A stretch of 64,000 bases of DNA, from NCBI RefSeq assembly GCF_006335125.1, contig NZ_VDMO01000018.1, positions 1 through 64,000 of the forward strand, written 5' to 3'. Positions 33,518 to 44,262 of the stretch are shown piece by piece. Below the pieces are notes generated by a model. That model saw only the letters and a program-made list of their open reading frames with translations, was not told the DNA's origin and made no database searches. This stretch comes from Deinococcus radiopugnans ATCC 19172. GTDB lineage: Bacteria > Deinococcota > Deinococci > Deinococcales > Deinococcaceae. A program made the translations under genes and the position numbers. Within the stretch, counting starts at the first letter, position 1. Each line of letters starts with the position of its first letter.

Positions 33518-34675
33518 ATGTCTCTGGACGCCTTTCCCGAACACATCCTGCTGACGCCCGGCCCCACCCCGCTCCACCCGCACGCCCTGCAGGCCCTGTC
33601 CCGTCCGATGCTGGGCCACATGGACCCGGAGGTTTTCGCCCTGAACTGCGAGATTCAGGGTGATCTGCGCGTGATGTACGGCACGGCTCCGGGCACGTTC
33701 ACGGCGCTGCTGGCCGGCACCGGCAGCCTGGGCATGGAGGCCGGCTTCGCCAATCTGGTGGAGGCGGGCGACGAGGTGCTGGTCTGCGCCAACGGCAGCT
33801 TCGGGCGGCGCATGGCCGAGATGGCGGCCCGGTACGGCGCGAGGGTGCGGGTGGTCACGGCCCCGCTGGGCGAGGCGATCCGTGCCGACGACGTGGCGGC
33901 AGAACTGGCGAAAAGCGGTGACATCCGCATGGTGGCCGTCGTCCACGGCGAGACCAGCACCGGCGTGCTGAACCCGGTGCCCGAGATCGCCGAACTGGTG
34001 CGCGACACCGGGGCGCTGCTGGCGGTGGACGCGGTGACGACGGCGGGCATGGAGCCGTTCCACATGGCCCGGTGGGGGGTGGACTACGCCTACACCGGCG
34101 CGCAAAAGTGCCTGTCGGCCCCTCCCGGCGTGGCGCCGGTGGCCATCAGTGAGCGGGCGCTGGCGCGGCACGCTGCCCGGCGCACCCCCACGCCGCTGTG
34201 GTACTGCGACTTTGAGGGCCTGCGCGACTACTGGACGCGGCAGACCTACCACCACACCGTGCCGGTCAACCTGCACTTCGCCCTCCACGCCGCGCTGCGG
34301 GCTGCCCTGGACGAGGGGATGGCGGCCCGCCAGCGCCGCGTGCAGCAGGTGGGCGAGGCAATCGTGAGCGCCCTGGCGCCCCTGGGCTTCTCGCCGTACG
34401 TGCGCCGACCACAGGACCGCCTGCCCACCGTGCTGGCCCTGCGCCTGCCGCAGGGCTTCGACGACGCGGGCGTGCGTCAGGCCCTGCGGGCACGCGAGAT
34501 CAGCGTGACCGGCGGCCTCGGCCCCACGGCCGGCCAGATCTGGCGGCTGGGCCTGATGGGCGAGGCCGCCCGGCCCGGCCCCTACCGCGCGCTGATGAGA
34601 GCGCTGGAAGATCTGCTGGGCGTGCGCGGCGTGATGGAACGGTTTGAGGCGGCGCTGGACGGCGTGCTGGTTTGA
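33518..34675 (+). CDS. Class V aminotransferase (alanine-glyoxylate/serine-pyruvate type)
   Basis: A 385-residue pyridoxal-phosphate enzyme. The N-terminal [11 protein letters not shown], the central [12 protein letters not shown], the Asp in AVDAVTTAG and the PLP lysine in [13 protein letters not shown] are all typical. It probably moves the amino group of alanine or serine to glyoxylate or a similar acceptor. A good promoter with a leaderless start drives it. A strong terminator separates it from the convergent phosphoesterase gene. Confidence 0.92.
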   Translation: MSLDAFPEHILLTPGPTPLHPHALQALSRPMLGHMDPEVFALNCEIQGDLRVMYGTAPGTFTALLAGTGSLGMEAGFANLVEAGDEVLVCANGSFGRRMAEMAARYGARVRVVTAPLGEAIRADDVAAELAKSGDIRMVAVVHGETSTGVLNPVPEIAELVRDTGALLAVDAVTTAGMEPFHMARWGVDYAYTGAQKCLSAPPGVAPVAISERALARHAARRTPTPLWYCDFEGLRDYWTRQTYHHTVPVNLHFALHAALRAALDEGMAARQRRVQQVGEAIVSALAPLGFSPYVRRPQDRLPTVLALRLPQGFDDAGVRQALRAREISVTGGLGPTAGQIWRLGLMGEAARPGPYRALMRALEDLLGVRGVMERFEAALDGVLV

Positions 34676-34682
34676 GCTTCTG

Positions 34683-34727
34683 ACAGGGAAAGGGGGCGAG
34701 CCGTTCCAGGGTGCCCCCTTTCCCTGT
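34683..34727. terminator. Bidirectional terminator
   Basis: ACAGGGAAAGGGGGC (34683-34697) and GCCCCCTTTCCCTGT (34713-34727) form a perfect 15-bp stem between the convergent aminotransferase and phosphoesterase genes. No long T tract follows on either strand. Confidence 0.8.
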
Positions 34728-34735
34728 GTCGGCTG

Positions 34736-35440
34736 CTACCCCATCCGCCCGGTCTTGATCACGTCCGCGATCACCGGCGGCAGGCTCCAGGCCATGATGT
34801 CGAAGGCGCTGGAGGCGTAGTCGTAGGTGATCTTGTGCAGCGAGACCCTGGGTTTGCGCCCCACGCAGTCCACGATCACCACGTCCGCGCCGGGTTCATG
34901 GTTCAGGCTCAGGCCCACGCTGCCGGGATCGACGAAGGTGGTCTCGCCGATCACCCGTGAGAACGGCACATGCGAGCCGCCCACCACGATCACCCGCGCG
35001 CCCAGCGTCTCGGCCAGGTCCTCCAGTTCGCGCTCGCCCGCCATCAGGTCCAGGCGCTGTTCAGGATCGTGGGGGCCGCCGTGGAAGTAGCGCACCCGGC
35101 CCACCGGGGTCATGATGCGTCCGCCCGGCGGCAGGCGGCGCAGGAATTCGGTCTGCTCGGGGGTCAGCATCTTCTTGGTCCAGGTCAGGACCTGATCGGC
35201 CACCCCGCGCCGCCCCTCGCGGTCCCCCAGATCGATGGCGACGCGCATGTCGCTGGACCCCAGCCCGGTGGCCCAGCCCTCACGCTTGACAAAATCGATC
35301 ACCGGGCCGGGGCTGGCGCCGTAGCCGACCAGATCGCCCACCACGATCACCTGATTGACGATGTTCTCGGTGAGGAACCGTTTGACCGCCGTCAGGGCGT
35401 GGATATTTCCGTGAATGTCGCTGATGAAGGCCAGTCTCAA
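34736..35440 (-). CDS. Metallophosphoesterase
   Basis: A 234-residue calcineurin-like phosphoesterase. The metal motifs are FISDIHGN at the N-terminus, VVGDLVGYG, and a late VVGGSHVPF followed by DPGSVG. Related proteins act as protein phosphatases or YfcE-type phosphodiesterases. The TTG at 35440 lies nine bases after TAAGAT. It is divergent from lnt. Confidence 0.88.
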   Translation of the reverse strand: MRLAFISDIHGNIHALTAVKRFLTENIVNQVIVVGDLVGYGASPGPVIDFVKREGWATGLGSSDMRVAIDLGDREGRRGVADQVLTWTKKMLTPEQTEFLRRLPPGGRIMTPVGRVRYFHGGPHDPEQRLDLMAGERELEDLAETLGARVIVVGGSHVPFSRVIGETTFVDPGSVGLSLNHEPGADVVIVDCVGRKPRVSLHKITYDYASSAFDIMAWSLPPVIADVIKTGRMG

Positions 35441-35512
35441 GGTGCAGCCATCTTAACCCAGGGCCGGCGGCAGCGACAGCCGACATGCGGCGCGTCCTCA
35501 TGCCCCGGCCCC

Positions 35513-35518
35513 TATCAT
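35513..35518 (+). promoter_or_regulatory. -10 box of leaderless lnt mRNA
   Basis: TATCAT ends seven bases before the GTG at 35526. It overlaps the in-frame ATG at 35517, which argues against that ATG as the start. Confidence 0.5.
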
Positions 35519-35525
35519 GGCGGGC

Positions 35526-37004
35526 GTGCCTGCCGTTCCTCCACCCGTTCTGGCCCTGCTGCTGGGCGCCCTGCTCGGCCTGTGCGGCCTGCCTCTGCCC
35601 TGGAGCTTTCTGAGCTTTCTTCCCCTGGCCGGGGTGCTGGCCTTCGCGGCCTCGGCCCGCACGGTGGAGGGCGTCCCAGGCCGATTGTTCTGGTCCGGCG
35701 TGGGCTATTTCGCCGTGCAGCTATGGTGGCTGACCGCCTTCCTGGGCAAGCTGTTTCAGTTTCCCCCGGCGGGTGTGCTGGCGTTTGCCCTTTTCGTGCT
35801 GGAAGGGCTTTTTCTGGCCGTGATGGCCTACCCGCTGGCCCGACTGGTCCGCTCGCCCGTGGCCCGCGTCTGGGCGCTGGCCGGCGGCTGGGTGGTGCTG
35901 GAATGGCTGCGCTTCCTGGGGCCGCTGGCCTTTCCCTGGCCGACGCTGGGGTACGGTCTGTTGCCCAGCCCGGCCATTCAGATCGCGGACCTGGGCGGCG
36001 TGTTGCTGGGCAGCGTGCTGGTGGCGGGCACGGCAGCGGCGCTGGCCGGAGGCTGGGTCGGCGGCTGGAGCCTGGGTCGACAGGGAAGAGGTCGCCCGGT
36101 GCTGCTGGCCGCGGTGTGCTGGGTGGCAGCCCTGGGGTACGGCCTGACCCGCACGCCGGGCGAGGGACCAGTGCAGCCGATGCTGGTGCTGAGGACCGCC
36201 TTCGATTCGTTTGGTCGGGCGGCGGGGAGGCTAACAGCGGATGAGCAGTTGCAGATTCAGCGGCAGGCGTCGGCCAGGCGTACTCCCGACGAGGTGCTGG
36301 TCTGGAGTGAAACGGCGCTGACGGCCCCGGCCACCCAGACCGTGCTGCCCCAGTTTCCGGGACCCGGCATCAGTGGGCTCGGGACGCCGCTGTATGAACG
36401 TCCCGAGCGCAACGACGTGGTCAGCATTGATGGAACCGGACAGATCACTTCCCGTGAGGCGAAGGCGAAACTGGTGCCGTTCGGTGAATATTTCGTGTTC
36501 TACAACGGCATTTTGCGCCCCGTCTACCGCCTTATCGAAAACCAGCTTCATTTCGAACTGTCCAGCGCTCAACCCGCCCAGATCGTTGAGCCGCTCACGC
36601 TGGAAGGGGTGCGCTACGGTGCCTACATCTGCTACGACAGCGTCTTCCCGTGGGTGGCCCGCAGTCTGACCCGGCAGGGCGCTGAGTTGCTGGTCAATCC
36701 CAGCAATGACGGCTGGTACAGCGGCTGGGGGGTGCAGCAGCACTTCATGATGGGCCGCGTGCGCGCCATCGAGAACCGGCGCTGGCTGGTCCGCAGCGTC
36801 AATAAAGGGGTGGCTGGGACGGTCAACGATCTGGGGCAGCCGGTGAGGACCCTGGCCAGCGGCGAGCAGACCCAGGCACTGAGCGTGCGTCCGAAACTCC
36901 TGACGGGCCGCACCGTGTTCAACCGGGTGGGCGACTGGCCCGCGCTGCTGCTGGCGCTGGGGATGATCGGGTACGCGGTGCGGGTGGACCGGCGGGAGGG
37001 GTGA
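35526..37004 (+). CDS. lnt: Apolipoprotein N-acyltransferase
   Basis: A 492-residue membrane enzyme that adds the third acyl chain to lipoproteins. About six N-terminal membrane segments are followed by a periplasmic nitrilase-fold domain with the Glu/Lys/Cys triad in [15 protein letters not shown] and YICYDSVFP; a last membrane helix ends the protein. Lipoproteins such as those at 39122 and 61210 would be clients. The GTG start is chosen from the -10 position; an ATG nine bases upstream is possible. Confidence 0.93.
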   Translation: MPAVPPPVLALLLGALLGLCGLPLPWSFLSFLPLAGVLAFAASARTVEGVPGRLFWSGVGYFAVQLWWLTAFLGKLFQFPPAGVLAFALFVLEGLFLAVMAYPLARLVRSPVARVWALAGGWVVLEWLRFLGPLAFPWPTLGYGLLPSPAIQIADLGGVLLGSVLVAGTAAALAGGWVGGWSLGRQGRGRPVLLAAVCWVAALGYGLTRTPGEGPVQPMLVLRTAFDSFGRAAGRLTADEQLQIQRQASARRTPDEVLVWSETALTAPATQTVLPQFPGPGISGLGTPLYERPERNDVVSIDGTGQITSREAKAKLVPFGEYFVFYNGILRPVYRLIENQLHFELSSAQPAQIVEPLTLEGVRYGAYICYDSVFPWVARSLTRQGAELLVNPSNDGWYSGWGVQQHFMMGRVRAIENRRWLVRSVNKGVAGTVNDLGQPVRTLASGEQTQALSVRPKLLTGRTVFNRVGDWPALLLALGMIGYAVRVDRREG

Positions 37005-37137
37005 TCATTGCTGCCCTAGACGTTGAGACACACCAAGGAGCCAGGCTCGATACTTTTCAGGTGAATGATTCCACTGGGGCAGATGCGCGGGGAAGTTGTA
37101 CTCATACCTGTATCTCCTGATTGTTGCTGGGCAACGT

Positions 37138-37155
37138 TGATAATGAATGTTATCA
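37138..37155 (+). promoter_or_regulatory. Palindrome over recombinase promoter
   Basis: TGATAA-TGAATG-TTATCA is a perfect inverted repeat. It overlaps TATCAT (37151-37156), which lies eight bases before the recombinase ATG and is the best -10 candidate. An operator is a plausible reading. Confidence 0.5.
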
Positions 37156-37164
37156 TCGGCGCAA

Positions 37165-38130
37165 ATGTCGGAAACCCTGGAACGTTACCTTGGTGATCGT
37201 TTGGCCCATGCCCGTGCGCTTGCCGGACTCAGTGACGAAGCCCTGCGGGTCAAGGCGGTCACGGCAGCCCGGGATAAGGACGCCGCGTTGCTCTGGGAGC
37301 TGACGCTCGCGTCACTGATCAGCGAAACCAGTGCGGGCGTGCGACTCAGTCCCCATACCTTGCGTGCCTACAAAAAAGGCTCCGAGGTGCTCGTTGAGCA
37401 CGCAACGAACAATGCCTGGAACCTGTTGCATCCTGGGCAGCGTCAACCGGGTCTATATGTGGCGTCTCTGATGTCACTGGGGCTGAAGCCAGCAACGGTG
37501 CAGGCGCGGATCGCGGCGGCCAGCGCGTTGTACCGGGCTTTGCGCTGGGCTGGCGCAACGGACTCGGATCCTTTTACAGACGTCAAACGCCCCAGGGATG
37601 CCACGCGCGGAGTGGTTAAAAATCCACCGTACCGCGCCGACTTCGTGCAGGCGATGCTGGCCGAGGCGGATGCTCAGGAACAGGTGTTGCTGCTGCTGCT
37701 CACCCACGCAGGCTTGAGAATTGCGGAAGCTCTGGCTGTTGATTGGTCTCATGTTGATCTGCACCGAAAACGGCTGCTCGTAGCCCACGGGAAGGGTGAT
37801 AAGGCTCGGGTGGTGCCGTTGAGTGCGCGTCTGCGGGAGGCTCTGGGTAATTTGCAGGCCGAAACGACAGGAACTGGGCGTCTCCTCACTCTTCAGGCGT
37901 ATTCGAGTGCCTATGAACGATTGCAAAAGCTGGCGCTGAAATGCGGGCGGGAGCATGATTTCAGGGGATTTCATGCCGGGCGCAAATATGCTGGGACGAA
38001 ACTTTACGCAGTCGTTAAAGATTTCACTCGTGTCGCCAGCTTCCTGGGACATGAACAGGTAGATACCACCCGGCGATATGTCGAGTTGCCTGAAGACGAC
38101 TTGGAATCTGTGGTCGAGGACTTTCAGTAA
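37165..38130 (+). CDS. Tyrosine recombinase/integrase
   Basis: A 321-residue site-specific recombinase. An N-terminal core-binding domain (about 45-135) precedes the catalytic domain, where all key residues are seen: R185 in HAGLRIAEAL, K210 in HGKGDK, H270 and R273 in FHAGRKY, H296 in FLGHEQVD and the nucleophile Y305 in TTRRYVEL. It may be a Xer-type chromosome-dimer resolvase or the integrase of a lost element; no phage or transfer genes flank it. Its base composition looks less GC-rich than its neighbours. The palindrome at its promoter suggests control. Confidence 0.92.
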   Translation: MSETLERYLGDRLAHARALAGLSDEALRVKAVTAARDKDAALLWELTLASLISETSAGVRLSPHTLRAYKKGSEVLVEHATNNAWNLLHPGQRQPGLYVASLMSLGLKPATVQARIAAASALYRALRWAGATDSDPFTDVKRPRDATRGVVKNPPYRADFVQAMLAEADAQEQVLLLLLTHAGLRIAEALAVDWSHVDLHRKRLLVAHGKGDKARVVPLSARLREALGNLQAETTGTGRLLTLQAYSSAYERLQKLALKCGREHDFRGFHAGRKYAGTKLYAVVKDFTRVASFLGHEQVDTTRRYVELPEDDLESVVEDFQ

Positions 38131-38134
38131 AGCT

Positions 38135-39094
38135 TTACGTCTCGACCTCCTCCTCCCGGGCCGCCGTAATAAACCGGGCCGCTCCAGGCAGGATGCGGGC
38201 GGTGAACGGCGTCGTTTCCACCATCAGCTCGCCGTCGTATTGCAGGGGAAAGGCGTCCGCCGCGTCCACGGTGACCTCGCGGGCGTAGACGGTTTCCAGG
38301 TTGCCACTGAACAGCGGATCGCCCAGGTTCAGCTTGGCGCGCACCGAGTCGATCAGGTTGGGAATCAGGCGCAGCAGATTGCCGGCCTTGAGCAGCACCA
38401 CCGTGAACTGACCGTCGGCGGGATCGATGTCGGTGGTGATCGGCATGCGGTAATTGGCCATGCCGAAGTTGGCCGCCATCACGCCGATGCCCTCGAACTC
38501 ACGCGTCTCGCCGTCGAGGGTCAGCGTAAAGGTCGTCTTCTTCGGGTTGAGCTGCTTCATCGCGCTCAGGACGTAGGCCATCACGCCGAACTGCTCCTTG
38601 AGTTCCTCGCTGTCCCGGATCATGGCGGCGTCCGCCCCCGCACCGGCCAGCATGGCAAACCCGTTCTTCTGGCCCCTCACCTCAATCTCTCCCAGATCGA
38701 CGGTGATGGTGTGTCCGGCCAGCACCAGGGCAGCCAGTTCCGGCGCCGTGGTGGGCAGGTCCAGATTCTGCGCGATCAGGTTGGCGGTGCCGGCGGGAAA
38801 GGCCAGCAGCGGCACGCCCGAGTCGCGGATGGCGTAGGCCAGGCTGCTGACCGTGCCGTCACCGCCCGCCGCGACCAGGCTGTCGAAGGCCCCCAGGTCA
38901 CTGACCTGTTCTTCCAGCGGCGTGTCGCGGCTCAGTTCGCGCTGCACCACCTCGGCCCCGCCGGCCCGCAGCAGGCGCACGAATTCCGGCAGATCGCTGT
39001 CGCCCTTGCCGCTCTTGGGGTTGAAGACGACCAGAACGCGTGGGGTGCTGGGGGGGCCGGGGGGGGAGGTTTGACCTGTCATCAGAACGTTCAT
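38135..39094 (-). CDS. YegS/DagK-family lipid kinase
   Basis: A 319-residue diacylglycerol-kinase-like enzyme. [11 protein letters not shown], the glycine-rich [14 protein letters not shown] and the nucleotide loop [13 protein letters not shown] are the family signatures. It likely phosphorylates a lipid such as diacylglycerol. A second family member is at 61706-62641; the two differ clearly, this one having GTANL and the other GTGND in the loop. An ATG twelve bases downstream (39082) is an alternative start. It is convergent with the recombinase and divergent from the IPT lipoprotein. Confidence 0.88.
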   Translation of the reverse strand: MNVLMTGQTSPPGPPSTPRVLVVFNPKSGKGDSDLPEFVRLLRAGGAEVVQRELSRDTPLEEQVSDLGAFDSLVAAGGDGTVSSLAYAIRDSGVPLLAFPAGTANLIAQNLDLPTTAPELAALVLAGHTITVDLGEIEVRGQKNGFAMLAGAGADAAMIRDSEELKEQFGVMAYVLSAMKQLNPKKTTFTLTLDGETREFEGIGVMAANFGMANYRMPITTDIDPADGQFTVVLLKAGNLLRLIPNLIDSVRAKLNLGDPLFSGNLETVYAREVTVDAADAFPLQYDGELMVETTPFTARILPGAARFITAAREEEVET

Positions 39095-39121
39095 TAGACT
39101 GTGAATTCGGAGGCTGTTGCT

Positions 39122-39490
39122 ATGCTGCGTTTCTTGGTTGCTTCTTCACTCATGGTTGGGGCGCTCGCGTCCTGCGCGCCTTCTCAATCCACAGACCGCT
39201 TCGTGACGGTGACTCCGGTGCTGATCAAGGTTTCCGAAGCCGCTCCGCGCGGCGAGTCGGTGACCATCCAGGGCCGCTACCTCGGCGGCCCCACCACCGG
39301 ACAGGTTCGCCTGGGGGCCGACGAATCCGGCAAAGGGGGCTATGTCTTCCCGACCTCGGCCATTCAGTCCTGGACCGACAGCCAGATCGTCCTGACCATT
39401 CCCAGCGACGCGCCCGTCGGCGGCAGCTGGCTGTTCGTGGAAGTCGCGGGCAAGCAGTCCACCGGGCTGCCCTACAGCGTCCGCCAGTAG
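39122..39490 (+). CDS. Lipoprotein with IPT/TIG domain
   Basis: A 122-residue exported protein. The signal peptide ends in the lipobox GALASC, so the mature N-terminus would be a lipid-modified Cys. The rest is one IPT/TIG immunoglobulin-like domain ([20 protein letters not shown] to YSVRQ). GGAGG eight bases upstream decides the ATG at 39122; a GTG 21 bases upstream is in frame. A terminator follows. The function is unknown; such domains mediate binding at the cell surface. Confidence 0.82.
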   Translation: MLRFLVASSLMVGALASCAPSQSTDRFVTVTPVLIKVSEAAPRGESVTIQGRYLGGPTTGQVRLGADESGKGGYVFPTSAIQSWTDSQIVLTIPSDAPVGGSWLFVEVAGKQSTGLPYSVRQ

Positions 39491-39502
39491 TCCTGCTTGC
39501 CT

Positions 39503-39540
39503 GGGGCCGCCCTTCCAGAAATGGGGGAGGCGGCCTCTTC
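39503..39540 (+). terminator. Terminator after IPT lipoprotein
   Basis: GGCCGCC (39505-39511) pairs with GGCGGCC (39529-39535), extended by G-C and G-T pairs at the base, followed by TCTTCC on the plus strand. Confidence 0.65.
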
Positions 39541-39592
39541 CCTGTTGCGTCTTTGACCCCCGGACCCCCGGACCCGTAGACTCCCCTCTGTT

Positions 39593-40915
39593 ATGGCGAT
39601 TACCCGCCCCAAGGGGACCAACGATCTGCTGCCACCGGGCAGTCCCAAACTCTCACCGCTGATCAGCGCAGGCGCGCATGCCTGGCTCACCGAAAAGGCC
39701 CGGCACGTGCTGGAGCGCGCCGGGGCGCAGCGCATCGAAACCCCGATCTTCGAGGAGGCCGAACTCGTCAAACGCGGCGTGGGCGACAGCACCGACATCG
39801 TCCGCAAGGAGATGTTCACCGTGTATTACTTCGGGGATCACGGCGGCTTCATCTTGCGGCCGGAGGGCACGGCAGCCATCGTGCGGGCGTACCTTCAGAA
39901 CGGCCTCAAGCAGTTGCCCGCGCCGCTGAAGCTGTGGACCAGTGGGCCGATCTTCCGTGCCGAGAATGTGCAGAAGGGCCGCTACCGCCAGTTTCATCAG
40001 GTGGATTACGAGGTGCTGGGCAGCAGCGATCCCCTGGTGGACGCCGAGGCGATTGCCCTGATGGTGGACGTGGTGCGCGAACTGGGCCTGAAGGAAGTGC
40101 GCGTCAAGCTGGGCAGCATCGGCGACCCGGCGGATCGGGAGGCCTACAACGTCTACCTGCGCGGGCTGTTTACCTCGCACGCAGACCGCCTCTCGGACGA
40201 CTCCAAAGACCGCCTGACCCGCAACCCCATGCGAATTCTCGACAGCAAGAGCGAGGGCGACCAGCAGTTGCTCGCCGAGTTGGCCGTGAAGCCCATGCTC
40301 GATTTCCTGGGTGACGAGGCGCGGGCGCACTTCGAAGCGGTTCAGGGGTACCTGCAAGCCTGGGGCGTGCCGTATACCCTGGATCCCAGCATCGTGCGCG
40401 GACTGGACTACTACCGACGCACCGCCTGGGAACTGCACCATGAGGGCGTGGGCGCGAAATCCGCGCTGGGCGGGGGCGGACGCTACGACGGGCTGGCCGA
40501 GATTCTGGGCGGGCCACCCACGCCGGGCATCGGCTGGGCCTTCGGCGTCGAGCGGCTGCTGCTGGCGCTGGACGCCGAAGGGGTCACGTTGCCGCAGGGT
40601 GAAGGACCGCTGCTCTATGTCGTCGCGCTGGATGAGGAGAACGTGCCCCACGCGGCGAGGCTTGCGTTTGCGGCCCGCGCCGTGGCCCGCGCCGAGTTCG
40701 CCTACCGCGCCATGAAACCGGGCGGCGCCTTCAAGGACGCCGAACGCCGGGGCGTGCGCTGGATCGCGCTGCTGGGGTCCCAGGAGGTCGAGAACGGCAC
40801 GCTCAGCCTCAAGAACCTGCACAGCGGCGAGCAGCGCGTGATCGGGGTTTCCGAACTGGCGGCCTTCCTCGAAGCTTCTTCCCTCACGCCCCCCTCTCCA
40901 CAGGAGTCCCCATGA
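39593..40915 (+). CDS. hisS: Histidyl-tRNA synthetase
   Basis: A 440-residue class II synthetase. Motif 2 lies in [19 protein letters not shown], and the histidine-specific block [14 protein letters not shown] and GGGGRYDGL are present; motif 3 is [30 protein letters not shown] is the usual early motif. TAGACT lies ten bases before the ATG, so the leader is very short. The last bases overlap the aspS start (ATGA), forming a two-gene synthetase operon. Confidence 0.96.
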   Translation: MAITRPKGTNDLLPPGSPKLSPLISAGAHAWLTEKARHVLERAGAQRIETPIFEEAELVKRGVGDSTDIVRKEMFTVYYFGDHGGFILRPEGTAAIVRAYLQNGLKQLPAPLKLWTSGPIFRAENVQKGRYRQFHQVDYEVLGSSDPLVDAEAIALMVDVVRELGLKEVRVKLGSIGDPADREAYNVYLRGLFTSHADRLSDDSKDRLTRNPMRILDSKSEGDQQLLAELAVKPMLDFLGDEARAHFEAVQGYLQAWGVPYTLDPSIVRGLDYYRRTAWELHHEGVGAKSALGGGGRYDGLAEILGGPPTPGIGWAFGVERLLLALDAEGVTLPQGEGPLLYVVALDEENVPHAARLAFAARAVARAEFAYRAMKPGGAFKDAERRGVRWIALLGSQEVENGTLSLKNLHSGEQRVIGVSELAAFLEASSLTPPSPQESP

Positions 40916-42642
40916 AACGCACCGCCATGATCGGCCACCTCTCCCCCACCCACGCCGGGCAAACCGTGACCCTGCAGGGCTGGGTGAACCGCCGCCGCGA
41001 TCTGGGCGGCCTGATCTTCCTGGAACTGCGTGACCGCAGCGGGCTGATTCAGGTGCAGGTGGAGCCGGACGCCCCCGCCTTCGCCGAGGCGGATCGCCTG
41101 CGTGCCGAGTACGTGGCCGAGATCGAGGGCACCTATCAACTGCGCCCCGAGAGCCAGCGCAAGGGCGGCGCCGCCGATTACGAGGTGATCGCCTCGCGCG
41201 TGCGGGTGCTGAATGCCGCCAAAACGCCGCCCTTCGAGCTGGAAAAAGGGGCCGAGGTGGCCGAGGACATCCGCCTCAAGTACCGTTATCTGGACCTGCG
41301 CCGCCCGGAGATGCAGCGCGCGTTGATGCTGCGCAGCCGGGCGACGGCGGCGGTCACGGCCTTTCTGGACGCCGAGGGCTTCGTGGCGGTGGAAACGCCG
41401 ATGCTCACCCGGTCCACGCCGGAGGGCGCACGGGATTTCCTGGTGCCCAGCCGCCAGAACCCCGGCGAGTTCTACGCCCTGCCGCAGAGTCCGCAGCTGT
41501 TCAAGCAACTGCTGATGATCGCCGGATTTGACCGTTACTACCAGCTGGCCCGCTGTTTCCGCGACGAGGACCTGCGCGCCGACCGTCAGCCGGATTTCAC
41601 ACAGCTCGACATGGAAATGTCCTTTGTGGAGCAGGAAGACGTGCTGGACCTGCAGGAGCGGCTCCTCGCGCACGTCTTCAAGACCGTGCTGGATGTGGAC
41701 CTGCCTCTTCCCTTCCCACGCCTGAGTTACCGCGACGCGATGGACCGCTCCGGCTCGGACAAGCCTGATCTCCGTTTCGGCCTGGAGTTTGCGGATGTCA
41801 CCAGGCTGTTCGCGGGCGGTGAATTTGCCGCTTTCGCCAGCGCAGAAACGGTCAAGGTGCTGGCCGCCCCGGAGCTGACCCGCAAGCAGATCGACGAGCT
41901 GGAGCGGGTGGCCAAGCAGAACGGCGCCAGGGGGCTGGCGTGGGCCAAACGCAACGGTGACGGCTTCACAGGCGGCGTCAGCAAATTTCTGACCGATCAA
42001 ACGGCGGCCCTCCTTGAAAGCACGGGCGTGCAGGAGGGCGGCACCCTGCTGTTTGCGGCGGGCGAGTGGAAGCGGGCGGTCACTGCGCTGGGGGCTGTAC
42101 GCCTGGGTCTGCGCGACCTGTTCGCTCTGGCCCAGGCCGGCCCGCAGTTCCACGTGTCGTGGGTCACCGATTTTCCCCAGCTGGAATACGATGAGGACAG
42201 CGCCACGTGGACCTACATGCATCATCCCTTCACGGCTCCTCACCCGGACGACGTGGCCTTGTTCGGCACTGAACGGCAGGGTGAGATTCGCGCCCAGGCT
42301 TACGATCTGGTGCTCAATGGGTTCGAGATCGGCGGCGGCAGCATCCGGATTCACGATCCGGCGGTGCAGGAACAGATGTTCGCGGCCATCGGCTTTTCCC
42401 CCGAGGAGGCGCGGCGGCAGTTCGGCTTCTTTCTGGACGCCCTGGAGTCCGGCACGCCCCCGCACGGCGGCATCGCCTGGGGCTTTGACCGGCTGATCAT
42501 GGTGATGTCCGGGGCGAGCAGCATCCGCGAGGTGATCGCCTTTCCCAAGAACAACCGCGGCGCGGATCTGATGGCGCAGGCGCCCTCCCCTGTTTCGGAG
42601 GCGCAGTTGGACGAGGTGGGGCTGGCCATAAAGGCAGAATAG
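40912..42642 (+). CDS. aspS: Aspartyl-tRNA synthetase, bacterial type
   Basis: A 576-residue class II synthetase with an N-terminal OB fold ([20 protein letters not shown]), motif 2 in [19 protein letters not shown], the bacterial GAD insertion domain in the middle and motif 3 in [16 protein letters not shown]. Deinococcus is known to have both a bacterial-type and an archaeal-type AspRS; this is the bacterial type by its length and GAD domain. Its ATG overlaps the hisS stop. A palindromic element lies 40 bases after the stop. Confidence 0.96.
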   Translation: MKRTAMIGHLSPTHAGQTVTLQGWVNRRRDLGGLIFLELRDRSGLIQVQVEPDAPAFAEADRLRAEYVAEIEGTYQLRPESQRKGGAADYEVIASRVRVLNAAKTPPFELEKGAEVAEDIRLKYRYLDLRRPEMQRALMLRSRATAAVTAFLDAEGFVAVETPMLTRSTPEGARDFLVPSRQNPGEFYALPQSPQLFKQLLMIAGFDRYYQLARCFRDEDLRADRQPDFTQLDMEMSFVEQEDVLDLQERLLAHVFKTVLDVDLPLPFPRLSYRDAMDRSGSDKPDLRFGLEFADVTRLFAGGEFAAFASAETVKVLAAPELTRKQIDELERVAKQNGARGLAWAKRNGDGFTGGVSKFLTDQTAALLESTGVQEGGTLLFAAGEWKRAVTALGAVRLGLRDLFALAQAGPQFHVSWVTDFPQLEYDEDSATWTYMHHPFTAPHPDDVALFGTERQGEIRAQAYDLVLNGFEIGGGSIRIHDPAVQEQMFAAIGFSPEEARRQFGFFLDALESGTPPHGGIAWGFDRLIMVMSGASSIREVIAFPKNNRGADLMAQAPSPVSEAQLDEVGLAIKAE

Positions 42643-42682
42643 AACTGAGGGGGCAAAGAGCCTCCTCTTCAAATGATCTGCT

Positions 42683-42724
42683 AGTGAATGGTTTCACGAT
42701 GAATTTAGATCGTGAAAGTTTTAT
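42683..42724 (-). repeat. Three-half-site palindromic element, copy 3
   Basis: On the plus strand AGTGAA (42683-42688), four bases, TTCACGA (42693-42699), ten bases, TCGTGAA (42710-42716), then AGTTTTAT. It lies between the convergent ends of aspS and the alpha/beta hydrolase. The spacing is identical to copies 1 and 2, in reverse orientation. Confidence 0.8.
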
Positions 42725-42727
42725 GCA

Positions 42728-43477
42728 CTAATGCTTGACGGCGCCGAGAAAGTCGAGCGTGTACCGGGCCACCGCCCGTGGAAACACGTCGGGCAAGGCG
42801 TGGGTGCCGCCTTCGATTTGACAGACATAGGCAGCGGGGATGGCGTTGCGGATGGCTTCGAGGGTCCACAACCGGATGACTGGATCGGAGGTCCCGTCGA
42901 CCAGCAGCGTTGGCACCTTGATCTTCGGCAGCAGACGCCCGGTGTCATGGTGGTCCTGGTCATGGGCCAGCTTGAGCATCCGGCGCACGCCACAGTGGGC
43001 GTAGGCCCGCAGGCCCGGCACCAGGAGGCCCAGACGCTCGCGTGGCAGGTCCAGTAGCAGACGGACCAGCTGGGCAAAGACACTGGGGTTCTCAGGAATG
43101 CCCGTGGGAGCGCAGGCAATAAGAGCACCGGCGTGCTGCGGGTAACGCGCCGCCAGATCGAAGGCCACTTCGCCACCCAGCGAGTGTCCGAAGATGGGCG
43201 CCCCCTTCAGGCCCGCCACGTCCAGCCAGGCGGCCAGGTGATCGGTCAGCTGCTCGATGCAGTCCGGCAGATGCGGCAGGCCCTGACTGTATCCGTGGCC
43301 AGGCGGGTCATACACGTAGACGGTTCGGCGACGGGCCAACTCGCGTGATACACGCACGTACATCCAGGAGGCACAGCCCAGCCCCGGCACGATCACCAGC
43401 GGTGGCCCACTTCCCCGCACCCAGGCGTGGGTCGACAGTCCGTTCACCTCCAGATACAGGGCACGTCCAGCAGTCAT
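42728..43477 (-). CDS. Alpha/beta hydrolase (second of tandem pair)
   Basis: A 249-residue hydrolase. The nucleophile elbow is FGHSLGG (S99), the acid Asp lies in LLVDGTSDPV, and the His in EGGTHALPD. VPGLGCASWMY gives the oxyanion region. The ATG at 43477 overlaps the stop of the upstream hydrolase gene in an ATGA pattern, so both are made together. The two proteins are of nearly equal length and probably arose by duplication. The substrate (ester, lipid or lactone) is unknown. Confidence 0.87.
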   Translation of the reverse strand: MTAGRALYLEVNGLSTHAWVRGSGPPLVIVPGLGCASWMYVRVSRELARRRTVYVYDPPGHGYSQGLPHLPDCIEQLTDHLAAWLDVAGLKGAPIFGHSLGGEVAFDLAARYPQHAGALIACAPTGIPENPSVFAQLVRLLLDLPRERLGLLVPGLRAYAHCGVRRMLKLAHDQDHHDTGRLLPKIKVPTLLVDGTSDPVIRLWTLEAIRNAIPAAYVCQIEGGTHALPDVFPRAVARYTLDFLGAVKH

Positions 43478-44211
43478 CCGGCGCCCTGCGGCCCATCGAC
43501 GAACGTCAGCACGGCAGCATTGAACTCGTCCGGCGCGTCCACCATGACCACGTGCCCGGCGTGGGGAATCACCGCCAGCTGTGCCCCCGCAATCGAACGG
43601 GCCAGCAACTCGCCCAGCGGCAACGGCACCAGCGCGTCGCGCTCGCCCCACACCACCAGCGTTCTGGAAGTGATCATGGGCAGGCAATCCTGCACACTGT
43701 CCTTGAGCAGGTCGCTGGCGTTGCGCCACAGGTTCAGCGGTCCGGCCAGCAGCGCGTCGGTGAGGATGCGCGGCACAAAGCGCTTGCGCCCGGTGACCAG
43801 CGCACGCGGCAGGTTCAGGGCAGTGCGGTAGGCGCTGGCTTTCAGCAGCCCACTGGCACACACCAGCACCAGGTTCTCGATGCGCTGTGGATGACCCGCC
43901 GCCACCCGGATGCAGATGTGACCGCCCATCGAGTGGCCGATCAGGGTGATGTCCTGCAGATTCTCGGCCTCTAACCAGTCGGCGATCAGGGCCGCACTCT
44001 CACGCACGGACAGGGCGCGCTGGCGGCGGGCCGCACCGTAGCCCGACAGGTCGAGGGCATACACCCGGTGACGCCGTGTCAGCGCCCGGAGGTTTCGGCG
44101 CCACCAGCGTGAGGACCCACTCAGGCCGTGAACCAGCACCATCGGCGGCCCCTCTCCCAGGACGCGATAATGCATCCTGACCCCTGACCGCTCGTAGACA
44201 CCGCTGGACAC
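43474..44211 (-). CDS. Alpha/beta hydrolase (first of tandem pair)
   Basis: A 245-residue hydrolase. HGLSGSSRWW marks the oxyanion region, IGHSMGG the nucleophile (S94), WGERDALVP the acid and IPHAGHVVM the His. The GTG at 44211 is chosen because TATGCT lies seven bases before it; the upstream ATG at 44223 overlaps that -10 box. The gene couples to its paralogue downstream. Confidence 0.87.
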   Translation of the reverse strand: MSSGVYERSGVRMHYRVLGEGPPMVLVHGLSGSSRWWRRNLRALTRRHRVYALDLSGYGAARRQRALSVRESAALIADWLEAENLQDITLIGHSMGGHICIRVAAGHPQRIENLVLVCASGLLKASAYRTALNLPRALVTGRKRFVPRILTDALLAGPLNLWRNASDLLKDSVQDCLPMITSRTLVVWGERDALVPLPLGELLARSIAGAQLAVIPHAGHVVMVDAPDEFNAAVLTFVDGPQGAG

Positions 44212-44218
44212 AGCCGGC

Positions 44219-44224
44219 AGCATA
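44219..44224 (-). promoter_or_regulatory. -10 box of leaderless mRNA, hydrolase pair
   Basis: TATGCT ends seven bases before the GTG at 44211. Confidence 0.6.
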
Positions 44225-44262
44225 GCGCCTCAAGTCCGCATTCTTCGGACAGCCAAGACGAC

